DNA from: Edaphobacter aggregans DSM 19364
Lineage (GTDB): Bacteria > Acidobacteriota > Terriglobia > Terriglobales > Acidobacteriaceae
Reading direction: 5' to 3'
Assembly (NCBI RefSeq): GCF_000745965.1
Contig: NZ_JQKI01000025.1
Location: 25,289-89,288, forward strand
DNA: 64,000 nt
Below, piece after piece: positions 7,402 through 17,626 of the stretch. Position numbers and translations under genes: made by a program. The first letter of the stretch is position 1, and each line of letters opens with the position of its first letter. The notes below the pieces were generated by a model. That model was not told where the DNA came from, searched no databases, and saw nothing but the letters and a program-made list of their open reading frames with translations.

Positions 7402-9627
7402 TTGCGACCCTTCACTGCCTCTGCCTTGCTCGTCTCCGCCGCCCTTACCCTCACCGCCCAAACCGCAAAGCCACCACACGCGGTCATCAAGTCCGCCTCC
7501 CCCAAACCTCAACCCGCAGAGAAGTCCACCCTCCTCCCCGTCACCCGCGTAGCCCTCTACAAAAACGGCGTCGGCTTCTTCGAGCACTCCGGCTCCGTCA
7601 CCGGCGACCAGACCGTCACCATCGACTTCACTACCTCCCAGCTCAACGACGTCCTCCAGTCCCTCACCGCCATCGACCTCAACGGCGGCCGCATCACCGG
7701 AGCCGGCTACAACTCCGCCACGCCCCTCGACCAGCAACTCAAGGCCCTCCCCCTCGCCCTCTCGGAAGACCCCACAGTCGCCGATCTCTACGCTGCCGTC
7801 CGCGGAGCACACGTTGAAGTCACTGGCTCCGGGGCTCCCTTCACCGGCCGCATCCTCAACCTTGAGATTCGCTCCACACCCTCTCCCACGCCCAACACTC
7901 CCCCAACACTGCGCAGCTTCCTCACCGTTATCTCCGACTCCGGCTCCATCCGCTCCCTCGAGCTCACCCCCTCCACCCAGGTCCGCCTCCTCGACTCCGC
8001 CCTCCACACCGACCTCGCCCGCTACCTCGAGCTCATCGCCTCCAACCGCTCCGAGGGCCTCCGCCATCTTTCCCTTCGTGACAACGGCACCGGCACCCGC
8101 CAGCTCCGGGTCTCCTACATCTCCGAGGTCCCCATCTGGAAGTCAACCTACCGCATCCTCCTCACCGACTCACCCTCCTCCACCTCCCCGCAGTCCGCCA
8201 CCCTCCAGGGCTGGGCCGTCGTCGACAACACCGTCGGCACCGATTGGAACAACGTGCAGCTCTCCCTCATCGCCGGCTCCCCGCAAAGCTTCATCCAACC
8301 CCTCTCCCAGCCCATCTACTCCCGCCGCCCCGACATCCCCATCGCCCAGGACGCCCAGCTCACCCCGCAGACCCACGACAGCAGCATCGGCCAACTAGCC
8401 GCTACTCCCATGGCCGGAGTAGCCGGCATGTCCGGCATCGGCTCCGGCTCCGGTGTTCCCGGCGGAGTCATGGGCGGCATTGGCACTGCCCCTCTACCCG
8501 CAAAACGAGATCGCTTCTCGGGCGGCGGCCTCGACTCTACCAACGATACCGTCACCGTCAACGCCGAAGCCATGCCCATGGTCGCCTACGAGTCCGCGGC
8601 CGCAACCTCCGTCACCCCCAGGACCACCACCGCCGCCTACGACGACTACTTCGAGTACAAGCTCTCCGACCCCGTCACCATCCGCAAAAACGAGTCGGCC
8701 CTCGTCCCCATCCTCCAGACCAAACTCCCCGTCGAGCGCGTCACCCTCTGGTCGCCATCCCACCCGCGCCCCCTCCGCGCCCTCTGGATCACCAACGCCA
8801 GCACCCTCACCCTCGATCGCGGCTCCTTCTCCATCGTAGAAAACGGAAACTTCGGCGGCGAAGGTCTACTCGATCCCATCCATCCCAGCGAGCGGCGGCT
8901 TCTCTCCTACGCCTCCGACCAGGCCATCCGCGTCACCACCGACTACTCCCACGAAACCCAGCGCGTCACCAGCCTCACCGTCTCCCGCGGCGTCCTCCGC
9001 GAATCCCGCTCCCAGGTCTCCGAGGTCGAGTACATCGTCCACAACGCCGCACCCGACGCCCGCACCGTCATCGTCGAACAGCCCATCCGCCCCGGCTGGA
9101 AGCTCGACAGCGAAGCCGGCAACTCTAGCGACCCCAAACCCGCCGAGACCACTCCCGACGCCTACCGCTTCCGCGTCGCCACCGCTCCCGGAGAATCCGT
9201 CCGTCTCCACGTCGGCCAGCGCCGCACCTTCGACCAGATGTTTCGCCTCGTCGATACCAGCGACCAGCAGCTCACCCTCATCCTCCGCAACGCCAACGCC
9301 GGCCCCGGGTTCATGCAGCAGATCCAGCCCATCTTCGACGCCAAGCACAACCTCGCCTCGCTCGACACCCAGATCAAGGCCCGCGAAGGCGACATCAGTC
9401 AGATCAACGAAGACCAGAAGCGCATCCGCGAGAACCTCTCCACCCTCAAAGGCTCCGCCGAAGAACGCTCCCTCGCCAAACGCTACACCGACGAGCTCAA
9501 CCAGCAGGAAGACAAGCTGGCCGCGCTGCGCAACGACCTCGACTCCCTACACCAGCAGCGCGAGTCCGCCCTGCAAGACCTCAACAACAAGATCGAATCC
9601 CTCAACATCGAGGAGAACCGCAGCTGA
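7402..9627 (+). CDS. DUF4139 domain-containing secreted protein
   Basis: 741 aa starting at a TTG preceded by AAAGG (7 nt spacing). Residues 1-20 are a signal peptide ending near LTAQ. The N-terminal part (VTRVALYKNGVGFFEHSG..., ~46-200) and the beta-rich middle (repeated VPIWKSTYRILL, LQGWAVVDNTVGTDW) match the DUF4139 group. A Gly/Pro-rich linker lies around 335-375 and a charged coiled coil fills ~640-735 (LDTQIKAREGDISQINEDQK and on). Function of the family is poorly defined; a periplasmic or surface role is inferred. It is divergent from the acyl-CoA dehydrogenase, with a ~240-nt gap holding both promoters. Confidence 0.8.
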   Translation: MRPFTASALLVSAALTLTAQTAKPPHAVIKSASPKPQPAEKSTLLPVTRVALYKNGVGFFEHSGSVTGDQTVTIDFTTSQLNDVLQSLTAIDLNGGRITGAGYNSATPLDQQLKALPLALSEDPTVADLYAAVRGAHVEVTGSGAPFTGRILNLEIRSTPSPTPNTPPTLRSFLTVISDSGSIRSLELTPSTQVRLLDSALHTDLARYLELIASNRSEGLRHLSLRDNGTGTRQLRVSYISEVPIWKSTYRILLTDSPSSTSPQSATLQGWAVVDNTVGTDWNNVQLSLIAGSPQSFIQPLSQPIYSRRPDIPIAQDAQLTPQTHDSSIGQLAATPMAGVAGMSGIGSGSGVPGGVMGGIGTAPLPAKRDRFSGGGLDSTNDTVTVNAEAMPMVAYESAAATSVTPRTTTAAYDDYFEYKLSDPVTIRKNESALVPILQTKLPVERVTLWSPSHPRPLRALWITNASTLTLDRGSFSIVENGNFGGEGLLDPIHPSERRLLSYASDQAIRVTTDYSHETQRVTSLTVSRGVLRESRSQVSEVEYIVHNAAPDARTVIVEQPIRPGWKLDSEAGNSSDPKPAETTPDAYRFRVATAPGESVRLHVGQRRTFDQMFRLVDTSDQQLTLILRNANAGPGFMQQIQPIFDAKHNLASLDTQIKAREGDISQINEDQKRIRENLSTLKGSAEERSLAKRYTDELNQQEDKLAALRNDLDSLHQQRESALQDLNNKIESLNIEENRS

Positions 9628-9776
9628 TCCGTGCCACTCGGCCCACGCGCAGAGTCTGTCAAGCCCCATTCGCACGGAAAAAACATGTAAGTAACAGATA
9701 ATAAGTTGGTTAATGGAACAACGCGAGGTGCCGATTAATTACTCTCACCTTGCTAGAATGGATTCAGTAGCAAAAA

Positions 9777-9798
9777 GGCCCCGGGATCAACCGGGGCC
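9777..9798 (-). terminator. Intrinsic terminator downstream of the cystathionine enzyme gene
   Basis: A perfect 8-bp GC stem with a 6-nt loop. On the minus strand it is followed by five T residues (CAAAAA on the plus strand at 9771-9776). The plus-strand side has only a weak CTTCCTTT tract, so the main direction is minus. The remaining 9628-9770 gap has no recognised gene. Confidence 0.75.
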
Positions 9799-9867
9799 CT
9801 TCCTTTGCCTGCAAACCCATTTCGTTTCAATACTTTGATACTTAACCCACATATTATCAATATTTTA
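9777..9867 (-). other. AT-rich 3'-end element A: two 14-nt repeats 30 nt apart plus terminator
   Basis: Read on the minus strand, TAAAATATTGATAA (9854-9867) and CAAAGTATTGAAAC (9824-9837) start exactly 30 nt apart, with GGGTTAAGTAT between them. A 24-nt spacer leads to the hairpin GGCCCCGG/CCGGGGCC (9777-9798, loop TTGATC) followed by TTTTT. The hairpin is a good intrinsic terminator for the minus-strand gene ending at 9936. The same arrangement occurs at 41069-41162 on the plus strand. It may be a small RNA, a processed 3' UTR or a mobile repeat. Confidence 0.6.
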
Positions 9868-9918
9868 CAAAGGAGATACCAAGCTAAACCAAATAAAATG
9901 AACATTTTACGCAAATAA

Positions 9919-9935
9919 GGGGGGAGGGGGGGGGG
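9919..9935. repeat. Homopolymeric G/C tract abutting a stop codon
   Basis: Six G, one A and ten G on the plus strand; on the minus strand a C10-T-C6 run follows the TGA of the cystathionine enzyme directly. It could form a G-quadruplex on the plus strand or be a slippage site; being outside the coding region it would not alter the protein. Confidence 0.7.
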
Positions 9936-11090
9936 TCACCCACCCAAAGCCTGATCCAGGTCCGCGATGATGTCGTCTACATCCTCGATTCCGACCGAGA
10001 TCCGCATCAACCCATCTGTAATCCCAAGCTTCGCCCGGCCTTCAGCCCCCACCGCAGCATGGGTCATCGTCGCCGGATGGCAGATCAGCGTCTCCACTCC
10101 GCCCAGCGACTCGGCCAGAAACCCGAGCCTCAGCCGCTGAGCAAACGCATTCGCCCGCTCCAACGATCCCAGCTCAATCGAGATCATCGACCCGAAGCCG
10201 CTCTGCTGCTTCTTTGCCAGCTCATGCTGCGGATGATCCTTCAACCCCGGATAGAAGACCTTCTCGACCGACTTGTGTCCGGCCAGAAACTCAGCCACAG
10301 CACGACCATTCGCATCATGCTGCTTCATCCTGACTGCCAGCGTCTTCACGCCGCGCAGCAGCAGATAGCTCTCGAACGGCGAAAGAATTCCGCCCGTGCA
10401 CTTCTGCACAAACCGGAACCGCTCCGCCTGCTCCTCCGTCGTCGAAACCAGAACGCCGCCCAGCCCGTCCGAGTGGCCGTTCAGAAACTTCGTCGTCGAG
10501 TGCATCACAATATCCGCGCCCAGCGCGATCGGCTGCTGCAGATAAGGAGAAAGAAACGTGTTGTCCACACTCAACTCCACGCCCTGCGCATGGCAGATAT
10601 CCGCAACCGCCCGAATATCCGTAATCGCCATCATCGGATTCGTCGGCGTCTCGATGTGCACCAGCTTCGTCTCCGGACGAATCGCCGCCGCAACGTTCTC
10701 CGCGCAGCTCGTGTCCACATAGGTAAACGTCAACCCATAGTTCGCCAGCACCTTGTCGAAGACCCGCTGCGTTCCGCCGTACACATTGTCCGAACAGACA
10801 ACGTGATCGCCCGTCTTCATCATCGTCAGCATCGCCGTAATCGCGGCCATGCCCGAACCAAAGCAGTGCGCGCTCGTCCCGCCCTCAAGCGAGCAAAGGC
10901 TCTCTTCCAAGGCATCGCGCGTAGGATTCGTCAGCCGAGCATACTCATGACCCTTGTTCTTCCCGATCGCCTCCTGCTGATACGTCGACGTCAGGTAGAT
11001 CGGAACATTCACCGCACCAGTCAACTCATCCGGCTGTTGCCCATCATGAATCGCCCGCGTCGCAAAACCATGCTTCTTCTCAGTTCGCAT
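9936..11090 (-). CDS. Cystathionine gamma-synthase / gamma-lyase (PLP, Cys/Met metabolism)
   Basis: 384 aa, standard for the Cys/Met-metabolism PLP family. The N-terminal FATRAIHDGQ, the YARLTNPTRDALE motif and the PLP-lysine motif DIVMHSTTKFLNGHSD are present. The enzyme either joins an O-acylhomoserine with cysteine or cleaves cystathionine; sequence alone does not separate the two. The neighbouring upstream cysteine synthase/CBS-type gene makes reverse transsulfuration (homocysteine to cysteine) the more attractive reading. Start is ATG 11090 or the GTG at 11093; GAGAGG lies 6-9 nt upstream. An 89-nt gap with a dispersed repeat separates it from the upstream gene. Confidence 0.9.
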   Translation of the reverse strand: MRTEKKHGFATRAIHDGQQPDELTGAVNVPIYLTSTYQQEAIGKNKGHEYARLTNPTRDALEESLCSLEGGTSAHCFGSGMAAITAMLTMMKTGDHVVCSDNVYGGTQRVFDKVLANYGLTFTYVDTSCAENVAAAIRPETKLVHIETPTNPMMAITDIRAVADICHAQGVELSVDNTFLSPYLQQPIALGADIVMHSTTKFLNGHSDGLGGVLVSTTEEQAERFRFVQKCTGGILSPFESYLLLRGVKTLAVRMKQHDANGRAVAEFLAGHKSVEKVFYPGLKDHPQHELAKKQQSGFGSMISIELGSLERANAFAQRLRLGFLAESLGGVETLICHPATMTHAAVGAEGRAKLGITDGLMRISVGIEDVDDIIADLDQALGG

Positions 11091-11115
11091 CACTTATCGC
11101 CTCTCTAAAAGCACC

Positions 11116-11163
11116 GTCATTTCGACACTGAGCGGAGTCGAAGGGGAGGAACCCCCGCATTTT
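11116..11163. repeat. Dispersed intergenic repeat, copy 2
   Basis: Reads GTCATTTCGACACTGAGCGG then AGTCGAAGGGGAGGAACCCCCGCATTT. Its tail GAACCCCCGCATTTTGC also occurs in the inverted copy at 54964-55003. It lies between two co-oriented minus-strand genes, so it should be transcribed. Confidence 0.65.
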
Positions 11164-11182
11164 GCTCGAAGCGCCGCATCTC

Positions 11183-12100
11183 TCAGTCGCTCAACAACCC
11201 CTTCGACAGATACCGCTCCGCCGAATCCGGAATCACCGTCACCACGCGCTTGCCTTTACCCAGCTCGCCCGCAACCTCAACCGCCGCACAAACCACCGCG
11301 CCCGCGCTCGACCCCGCAAACACACCCGCTTCCGCAGCCAGCCGCTTCACCATCTCAAACGCCGGAGGATCCACAACCTTGATCACTCGATCGCAAACAC
11401 TCCGATCAAACGTAGCCGGAATAAACGAGACTCCAATCCCCTCAACCTTGTGCGGCCCAGGTTCGCCACCTTCAAGAATGCTTCCCTGAGGCTCAACCGC
11501 AACACACAGAATCTCCGCGCACTTCCGCTTCAGAAACCTTGAGACCCCGGTAAACGTTCCGGCCGAACCCACACCCGAGATCCACGCATCGACGCGACCC
11601 TCCATCTGCTCCCATATCTCGACCGCAGTCGTCTGCTCATGGAAATCAGGATTCGCCGGATTCTCAAACTGCAGCGCCGCAAACGCGCCGTCCGTCTCGC
11701 GCTCGAACTCCAGCGCCCTCCGGATCGCGCCCGCCATTCCCTCATCCTCCGGAGTCCGAATCACCGTCGCGCCGAGCCCGCGCATCAGGATGCACTTCTC
11801 CTCGGCGAACTGCTCCGGAACATACAGCACCACCTTGTACCCGCGATTCACCCCGATCAGCGCCAGGCCAACTCCTGTGTTTCCCGCGGTCGCCTCGACG
11901 AGCGTCGAGCCTTCGCGCAGCACGCCGCGCCGCTCCGCATCGAGCACAATCCCCAGCGCCGCGCGGTCCTTTACGCTTCCGCCGGGATTCAGATACTCCA
12001 GCTTCGCCCATATCTCGGCGCCGCCCGCAGGCTCAAGCGCCGTCAGACGCACCATCGGCGTCCGCCCCACCAAATCTGTAATCTTCTCTGCTGTCTGCAT
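11183..12100 (-). CDS. Cysteine synthase / cystathionine beta-synthase family PLP enzyme
   Basis: 305 aa, fold-type II PLP enzyme. The PLP lysine is K44 in NPGGSVKDRAAL; the substrate loop ATAGNTGVGLAL and the phosphate-binding GVGSAGTFTGV are intact. It uses either O-acetylserine and sulfide or serine and homocysteine. There is no C-terminal CBS domain pair. The next gene downstream is a cystathionine gamma-type enzyme, the arrangement seen in two-gene reverse-transsulfuration units, which favours a CBS-like role; this is inference. It starts at ATG 12100, 2 nt after the VWFA-related gene stop, so it is probably in the same transcript. Confidence 0.88.
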   Translation of the reverse strand: MQTAEKITDLVGRTPMVRLTALEPAGGAEIWAKLEYLNPGGSVKDRAALGIVLDAERRGVLREGSTLVEATAGNTGVGLALIGVNRGYKVVLYVPEQFAEEKCILMRGLGATVIRTPEDEGMAGAIRRALEFERETDGAFAALQFENPANPDFHEQTTAVEIWEQMEGRVDAWISGVGSAGTFTGVSRFLKRKCAEILCVAVEPQGSILEGGEPGPHKVEGIGVSFIPATFDRSVCDRVIKVVDPPAFEMVKRLAAEAGVFAGSSAGAVVCAAVEVAGELGKGKRVVTVIPDSAERYLSKGLLSD

Positions 12101-12102
12101 TC

Positions 12103-13284
12103 TCAGGGCCGCGTTCCCGCGTCGCTCGCTCCTTGCGTATTCATCGCGGCCTCACCCGCCTTGGAAGCGCCGGCAGCGACCCGCGGATAATATCCTGTGC
12201 GCGTCCTCACCGACAACTTGCCCATGTTCTTCGCCTTCGCCTCAACGCGAATCTGCCTGTAGCCTCCCAGCGTCGGCGACTTCGTCGAGTGATACGCAAT
12301 CGTGTACTGCGTCCGGATGTCCTGCGCCACCTGCGCCGCAACGGAATCTACGTCCTTCAGTGACCGCGGAAAATACGCCGCGCCGCCCGTCTGCTCGCTC
12401 AGCGTCTCCAGCACGCGCTTGGCATGGCGCGACTCACGCTTATCCGTATCCTGCCCAAACAGCAGTCCCATCGAATAGATCACTGGACCGTCGAGGTCCT
12501 GGATCCTGCGGATCGCCTGTTCGAGCGACGCGCTCGACGCATTATCCTCGCCGTCGGTCACCACCAGCAGCACCTGCTTCGGATGCTTCCCGTTCTTCGC
12601 CAGGTAATCGGCCGAGGCCAACAGCGCGTCGTAGACCGCGGTCCCGCCGCTGGACTTGATGTAGCTCAACCCCTGCCGCAACTTGTCGACGTCGCTGGTG
12701 AAGTCCTGGTCGATGAACGCCTCCCAGGAGAAGTCCACCACAAACGCCTCGTCTTCCCTGTTCGACAGCTTGATCAGATCCAGCGCCGCCTGCTCTACCG
12801 CAGCGCGCTTGTCGTACATCGAGCCCGAGCTGTCGATCACGATTCCCAGCGAGACGGGAAGGTCCTCATGCCGGAACGAGTTGATCGTCTGCGCAACTCC
12901 GTCCTCGTAGACGCGGAATGCGTCTTTGTCCAGTGTAAGGATCGATCTGCCGTCCGAGTCCAGCACCGTCGCGTTTAGCCGCACTTCATACGCATCGGCC
13001 CGCAGCGTATACCTTCCGCCTTCCCGAGTGATCTGCCCCGACGGCGCCGTGCCAGCCGCACCACCGCGCGCAGCTGGAGTATCCGGATCGGGCGACGCGA
13101 CCGGATCGCGATCGACCGTCAGCGACGGCTGCGTGACCGCCGCAGGCTGTCCTTTCTGTTGCCCCGCAGCATTCTGCGCCGCATTCGCAGAGGAACCGGC
13201 CTGCCCGTTCCATCCGCCTGCTGCCGCCGGTATTGCCAGCAGCGCCGCGGCTACGCACGGTAGAACTCTACTCCGAAGGTGCAT
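12103..13284 (-). CDS. VWFA-related domain protein (second of tandem pair)
   Basis: 393 aa. A signal peptide (residues ~1-22, ending AAAG) is followed by a Gly/Gln/Ala-rich linker to ~90, then a von Willebrand A domain with the metal site DSSGS in GIVIDSSGSMYDKR and later VVTDGEDN. The N-terminal lead-in YEVRLNATVLDSDGRSILTLDKDAFRVYEDGVAQ is typical of the VWFA-related proteins of Acidobacteria. Export to periplasm or surface and a binding or scaffolding role are likely; no partner is known. Its start overlaps the end of the upstream paralogue by 17 nt. Confidence 0.88.
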   Translation of the reverse strand: MHLRSRVLPCVAAALLAIPAAAGGWNGQAGSSANAAQNAAGQQKGQPAAVTQPSLTVDRDPVASPDPDTPAARGGAAGTAPSGQITREGGRYTLRADAYEVRLNATVLDSDGRSILTLDKDAFRVYEDGVAQTINSFRHEDLPVSLGIVIDSSGSMYDKRAAVEQAALDLIKLSNREDEAFVVDFSWEAFIDQDFTSDVDKLRQGLSYIKSSGGTAVYDALLASADYLAKNGKHPKQVLLVVTDGEDNASSASLEQAIRRIQDLDGPVIYSMGLLFGQDTDKRESRHAKRVLETLSEQTGGAAYFPRSLKDVDSVAAQVAQDIRTQYTIAYHSTKSPTLGGYRQIRVEAKAKNMGKLSVRTRTGYYPRVAAGASKAGEAAMNTQGASDAGTRP

Positions 13285-14374
13285 AGTACCCCTGACGATT
13301 GTGTACCGTCAGCGGAGGAAGCCCCGGAGGCGGCACCAGTCGTATCTTCAATTTACGCCAGTTGCCGTCCTTCTTCACCTCCGACGGCCTGTACCCGATC
13401 ACATACTCGTTCCGCAGCTCGGCCGAGATGCGCGTCGCAATGTCACTCAGGTCGGCGATATCGCCTACGCGGAACATTCTGCCGCCGGTCATCTCGCAGA
13501 TATCGCTCAGCAGAATCGGCCCGAGCTGCTCTTCCTGGGTTGGAGCGTACTGGTCAAAGATTCCAATGGAGTAGATCTGGACGTCGCTCTCGCGCACCGC
13601 GCGCCTCAGCTCGCCCTCGGTGTAACGGCTCCGGTTGTCGCCGCCGTCGGAGATAATCAGCAGCGCCTTGCGCTCGTACTTGCCGTCGCGCAGCTTGTTC
13701 ATCGCCAGATACACGGCGTCGATCAGCGCGGTCCGGTTCTCCGGCTTCAGCATCACCATTCGAGCCTCGACATCATCGACGTCAGAGGTGTAGTCCACGA
13801 TCACCGCAGGACGGTCATTGAAGCCGACGACAAAGAACTCATCCAGCGGGTTGGATGTACGCAGAAACTCGCTGAGCGCCTTGCGAGCCCGCTGAAACTT
13901 CGAGCTCATGCTCCCACTCAGGTCGAAGACGATGCCGATCGTCACCGGCGCATCCTCGGTCGAGAAGCTCTTGATGATCTGCCCGATGTTGTTGTCGTAG
14001 ATCTCGAAGTTTTCCTTCTCAAGACCGGTCACCAGCCGGTTCATCGGATCGGTTACGGTAGCCGGGACCAGCACCAGGTTCACGTCCACACGAATCCGCG
14101 CATCCCGGCGTGTGGTCGCATTCGCCACAACGTTGCCCGAACCCTCAACGACCGGCTTTAGGTCTTCGGGCGACTTTGGCGGAGGAGGCGGCGGCTGCGT
14201 ATGCACTTCGCCCAGCGGATTCTCCTGCGCTCGCGCCACCCCAGCTCCAAGCGCGGTCAGCATCACCACGGCGACGATCATCCACACCATCGCCGAAGCC
14301 GCCCTGCGGTTCGACCGCCGGACAGCGTCCCAACGATTCAACCAACATTCACGACTGGTACTCGTATCCTGCAT
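13268..14374 (-). CDS. VWFA-related domain protein (first of tandem pair)
   Basis: 368 aa. ATG 14374 has GGAG about 11 nt upstream. A long N-region precedes a hydrophobic export segment (~28-49, ending GVARAQ). After a Pro run (~60-66) comes RIRVDVNLVLVPATVTDPMNRLVTGL and a VWA domain with MIDAS motif FDLSGSM and IISDGGDN. It is the same family as the downstream gene, probably by tandem duplication. The first half of the operon thus encodes two exported VWA proteins and the second half sulfur amino-acid enzymes; whether the link is functional is unknown. Confidence 0.88.
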   Translation of the reverse strand: MQDTSTSRECWLNRWDAVRRSNRRAASAMVWMIVAVVMLTALGAGVARAQENPLGEVHTQPPPPPPKSPEDLKPVVEGSGNVVANATTRRDARIRVDVNLVLVPATVTDPMNRLVTGLEKENFEIYDNNIGQIIKSFSTEDAPVTIGIVFDLSGSMSSKFQRARKALSEFLRTSNPLDEFFVVGFNDRPAVIVDYTSDVDDVEARMVMLKPENRTALIDAVYLAMNKLRDGKYERKALLIISDGGDNRSRYTEGELRRAVRESDVQIYSIGIFDQYAPTQEEQLGPILLSDICEMTGGRMFRVGDIADLSDIATRISAELRNEYVIGYRPSEVKKDGNWRKLKIRLVPPPGLPPLTVHNRQGYYAPSE

Positions 14375-14669
14375 GGTCTGGTCATCTCCGCGACCTGTCT
14401 CGCAAAACCGGCTGGCTGCTCCGGTTCCCCCTCTCTCGGAAAAAGCGCCTGGGGAAGCTACTCAATCGGCCGGCCGGGCATTCCTTCTCCGTCCGCAGAC
14501 TATACACCGAAACCGGCCAAACCGCCGCGTCACCCAAAGAATAGACGCTGTCTCCGGCCCATTTGTCATCCTTTTGCAAACAGCCGGGCCTTCATCATTC
14601 AGGCGCCGTCACGCCCTCCCCGTACAATCGCGTGATATCTATCTGATTGGGAGATCTCAAAAAAAACGC

Positions 14670-16025
<1,356 letters not shown>

Positions 16026-16151
16026 AGCCACTCTTCCACTTGGAAGCACGCTCGTCTCAGGAGTTGTTCCAGCGGAGTCCCCAAGGCAAGAACCCTCGAA
16101 ATCACTCTCTGTCCTCGCTACAATCGAATCGCACTCTTACACGCACGCGCC

Positions 16152-17000
16152 GTGACTCAAATCCGCCCCTTCATTCTAATGGCCGCAAGCGCTCTCCTCT
16201 TGAGTACGGCCACCTGCCTTGCCCAGACGCCTGCCTCACCGCAGCCCGCGCAGCCGCCGCCACCGGCGATCCCCTCTCCCGCGGCACCTCCAAGACAAGT
16301 TCCCGCTTTCTACCGCAATCTCATTCTGCTCGATCCCGCCCACGGTGGTCCGGACACCGGTGCTCAGCTTCCGGACAATGTGCTGGAGAAAGATGTTGTC
16401 CTCGGCTTCGCGCAGCGCCTACGGCCCGCGTTGGCAGCACAGGGGTTCACGGTGATTTCCACGCGCGACTCCGATCCTGCCGCTACACTCACAACCGACC
16501 AGCGCGCCGGAACGGCGAACCACCTCCATCCCCTTGCCTGCATCCTGCTACACGCTACCGCGACCGGCACTGGGATTCACATCGCCTCCTCCTCGCTGAC
16601 ACCGCTCGGCGATGGCATCTCGCCCTCCCGCGCTCTTCCCTGGGCGACCGCACAGGCTCAGATCGTGCCGATGAGCCTTCGCCTGGCGAACGAGATTGGC
16701 CTGGCTCTTTCGAACGCCCAGCTCCCGGTCGTTCTTCTGCGTGCCTCGGCGCCGCCGATCGACAACCTGATCTGCCCGGCGGTCACCGTCGAGCTTGCGC
16801 CGCTTGTGCCATCCTCCGGCGATCCTTCTCCTGTCACAGACCTCGCCTATCAGCAGCGCATGATCGAGGCCATCACCACAGCGCTCGCCTCCTTCCGTAC
16901 ACACAACACTCCGGCGCCGTCCGCGGCGCCGCCAGCACCGCCGCCGCCGGCTCCGAAGCCCACACCTGTGCCCGCAGCCAACCCCGGAGCCGCCAAGTGA
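16152..17000 (+). CDS. N-acetylmuramoyl-L-alanine amidase-like protein (Amidase_3)
   Basis: 282 aa from GTG 16152. A signal peptide (~1-24, ending CLAQ) and a Pro/Ala-rich linker (27-50) precede an Amidase_3-like domain. Zinc ligands are likely H64 in DPAHGG, E79 in VLEKD and the His of LLHATATG; a catalytic glutamate is in TVELAPL. The C-terminus (~255-282) is a second Pro/Ala-rich tail. The enzyme would cut the amide between muramic acid and the stem peptide in the periplasm. It is the first gene of an overlapping trio with GerMN and murI. Confidence 0.78.
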   Translation: MTQIRPFILMAASALLLSTATCLAQTPASPQPAQPPPPAIPSPAAPPRQVPAFYRNLILLDPAHGGPDTGAQLPDNVLEKDVVLGFAQRLRPALAAQGFTVISTRDSDPAATLTTDQRAGTANHLHPLACILLHATATGTGIHIASSSLTPLGDGISPSRALPWATAQAQIVPMSLRLANEIGLALSNAQLPVVLLRASAPPIDNLICPAVTVELAPLVPSSGDPSPVTDLAYQQRMIEAITTALASFRTHNTPAPSAAPPAPPPPAPKPTPVPAANPGAAK

Positions 17001-17626
17001 TCCCTCGCTATCAGCGGATTCTCTTCTGGAGCCTCATCGGCAGCATCCTGCTGATGGGAGCCTTCCTTCTTCGCGGCTGCCGACAGGCGCATCAACGGCT
17101 TACTGCACTGAACGATGCCACTCCCATCGCTGCTCCGACCACCTCCGCGACGGAGGAGGTCACCCTTTATCTGGCCTCCGACGCCGACGCCACGATCACG
17201 CCAACCCGTTCCGAAGTGGCCCTTCCGCAGGAACCTTCGCTTCGCGCCCGAGCCCTGCTGGAGCACCTGCTTGCCCAGTATGCGCTGCCTGCCTCGGGGC
17301 ACCCGCTCAAGAGCGGCCCCACCGTCTATGACGTCTTCCTTCTGGCGAATCCCGCCGATGCCAAGGCAGGCCAGATAGCGGTCGTCAACCTGCGAGGCTC
17401 CTTCGTGGACAACCACCCCTCCGGCGTCGAAGCCGAGCAACTTACGCTCAACTCCATCATCGGCACCCTGCACGCCGCTCTCCCCGAGGTCACCGAGGTC
17501 CGGTTTCTCGTCGATGGCCAGCCCCACGATACGCTCGCCGGCCACGTCGCTCTCAATCGCTCCTATTCCCTGAGCGACACCACCACTCGTCCTACGGCTC
17601 CCAGCGAGGCAGCCACACAGCCATGA
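16997..17626 (+). CDS. GerMN domain-containing envelope protein
   Basis: 209 aa from a GTG that overlaps the amidase stop (GTGA at 16997-17000). Residues 7-27 form a membrane anchor ending LLRGC; a lipoprotein is possible, though the lipobox is imperfect. The rest resembles a GerMN domain (VTLYLASDADATI..., AVVNLRGSF..., LNSIIGTLHAALPEVTEVRFLVDGQP). GerMN domains occur with amidases in spore and envelope contexts; no sporulation is implied here. It overlaps murI by 4 nt. A role in wall remodelling is inferred from position. Confidence 0.82.
   Translation: MIPRYQRILFWSLIGSILLMGAFLLRGCRQAHQRLTALNDATPIAAPTTSATEEVTLYLASDADATITPTRSEVALPQEPSLRARALLEHLLAQYALPASGHPLKSGPTVYDVFLLANPADAKAGQIAVVNLRGSFVDNHPSGVEAEQLTLNSIIGTLHAALPEVTEVRFLVDGQPHDTLAGHVALNRSYSLSDTTTRPTAPSEAATQP

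Noticed and set aside
14112..14669. N-terminal extension of the DUF1015 protein
   Set aside because: The region is antisense to the VWFA gene and not protein-like; ATG 14670 begins with the family motif.
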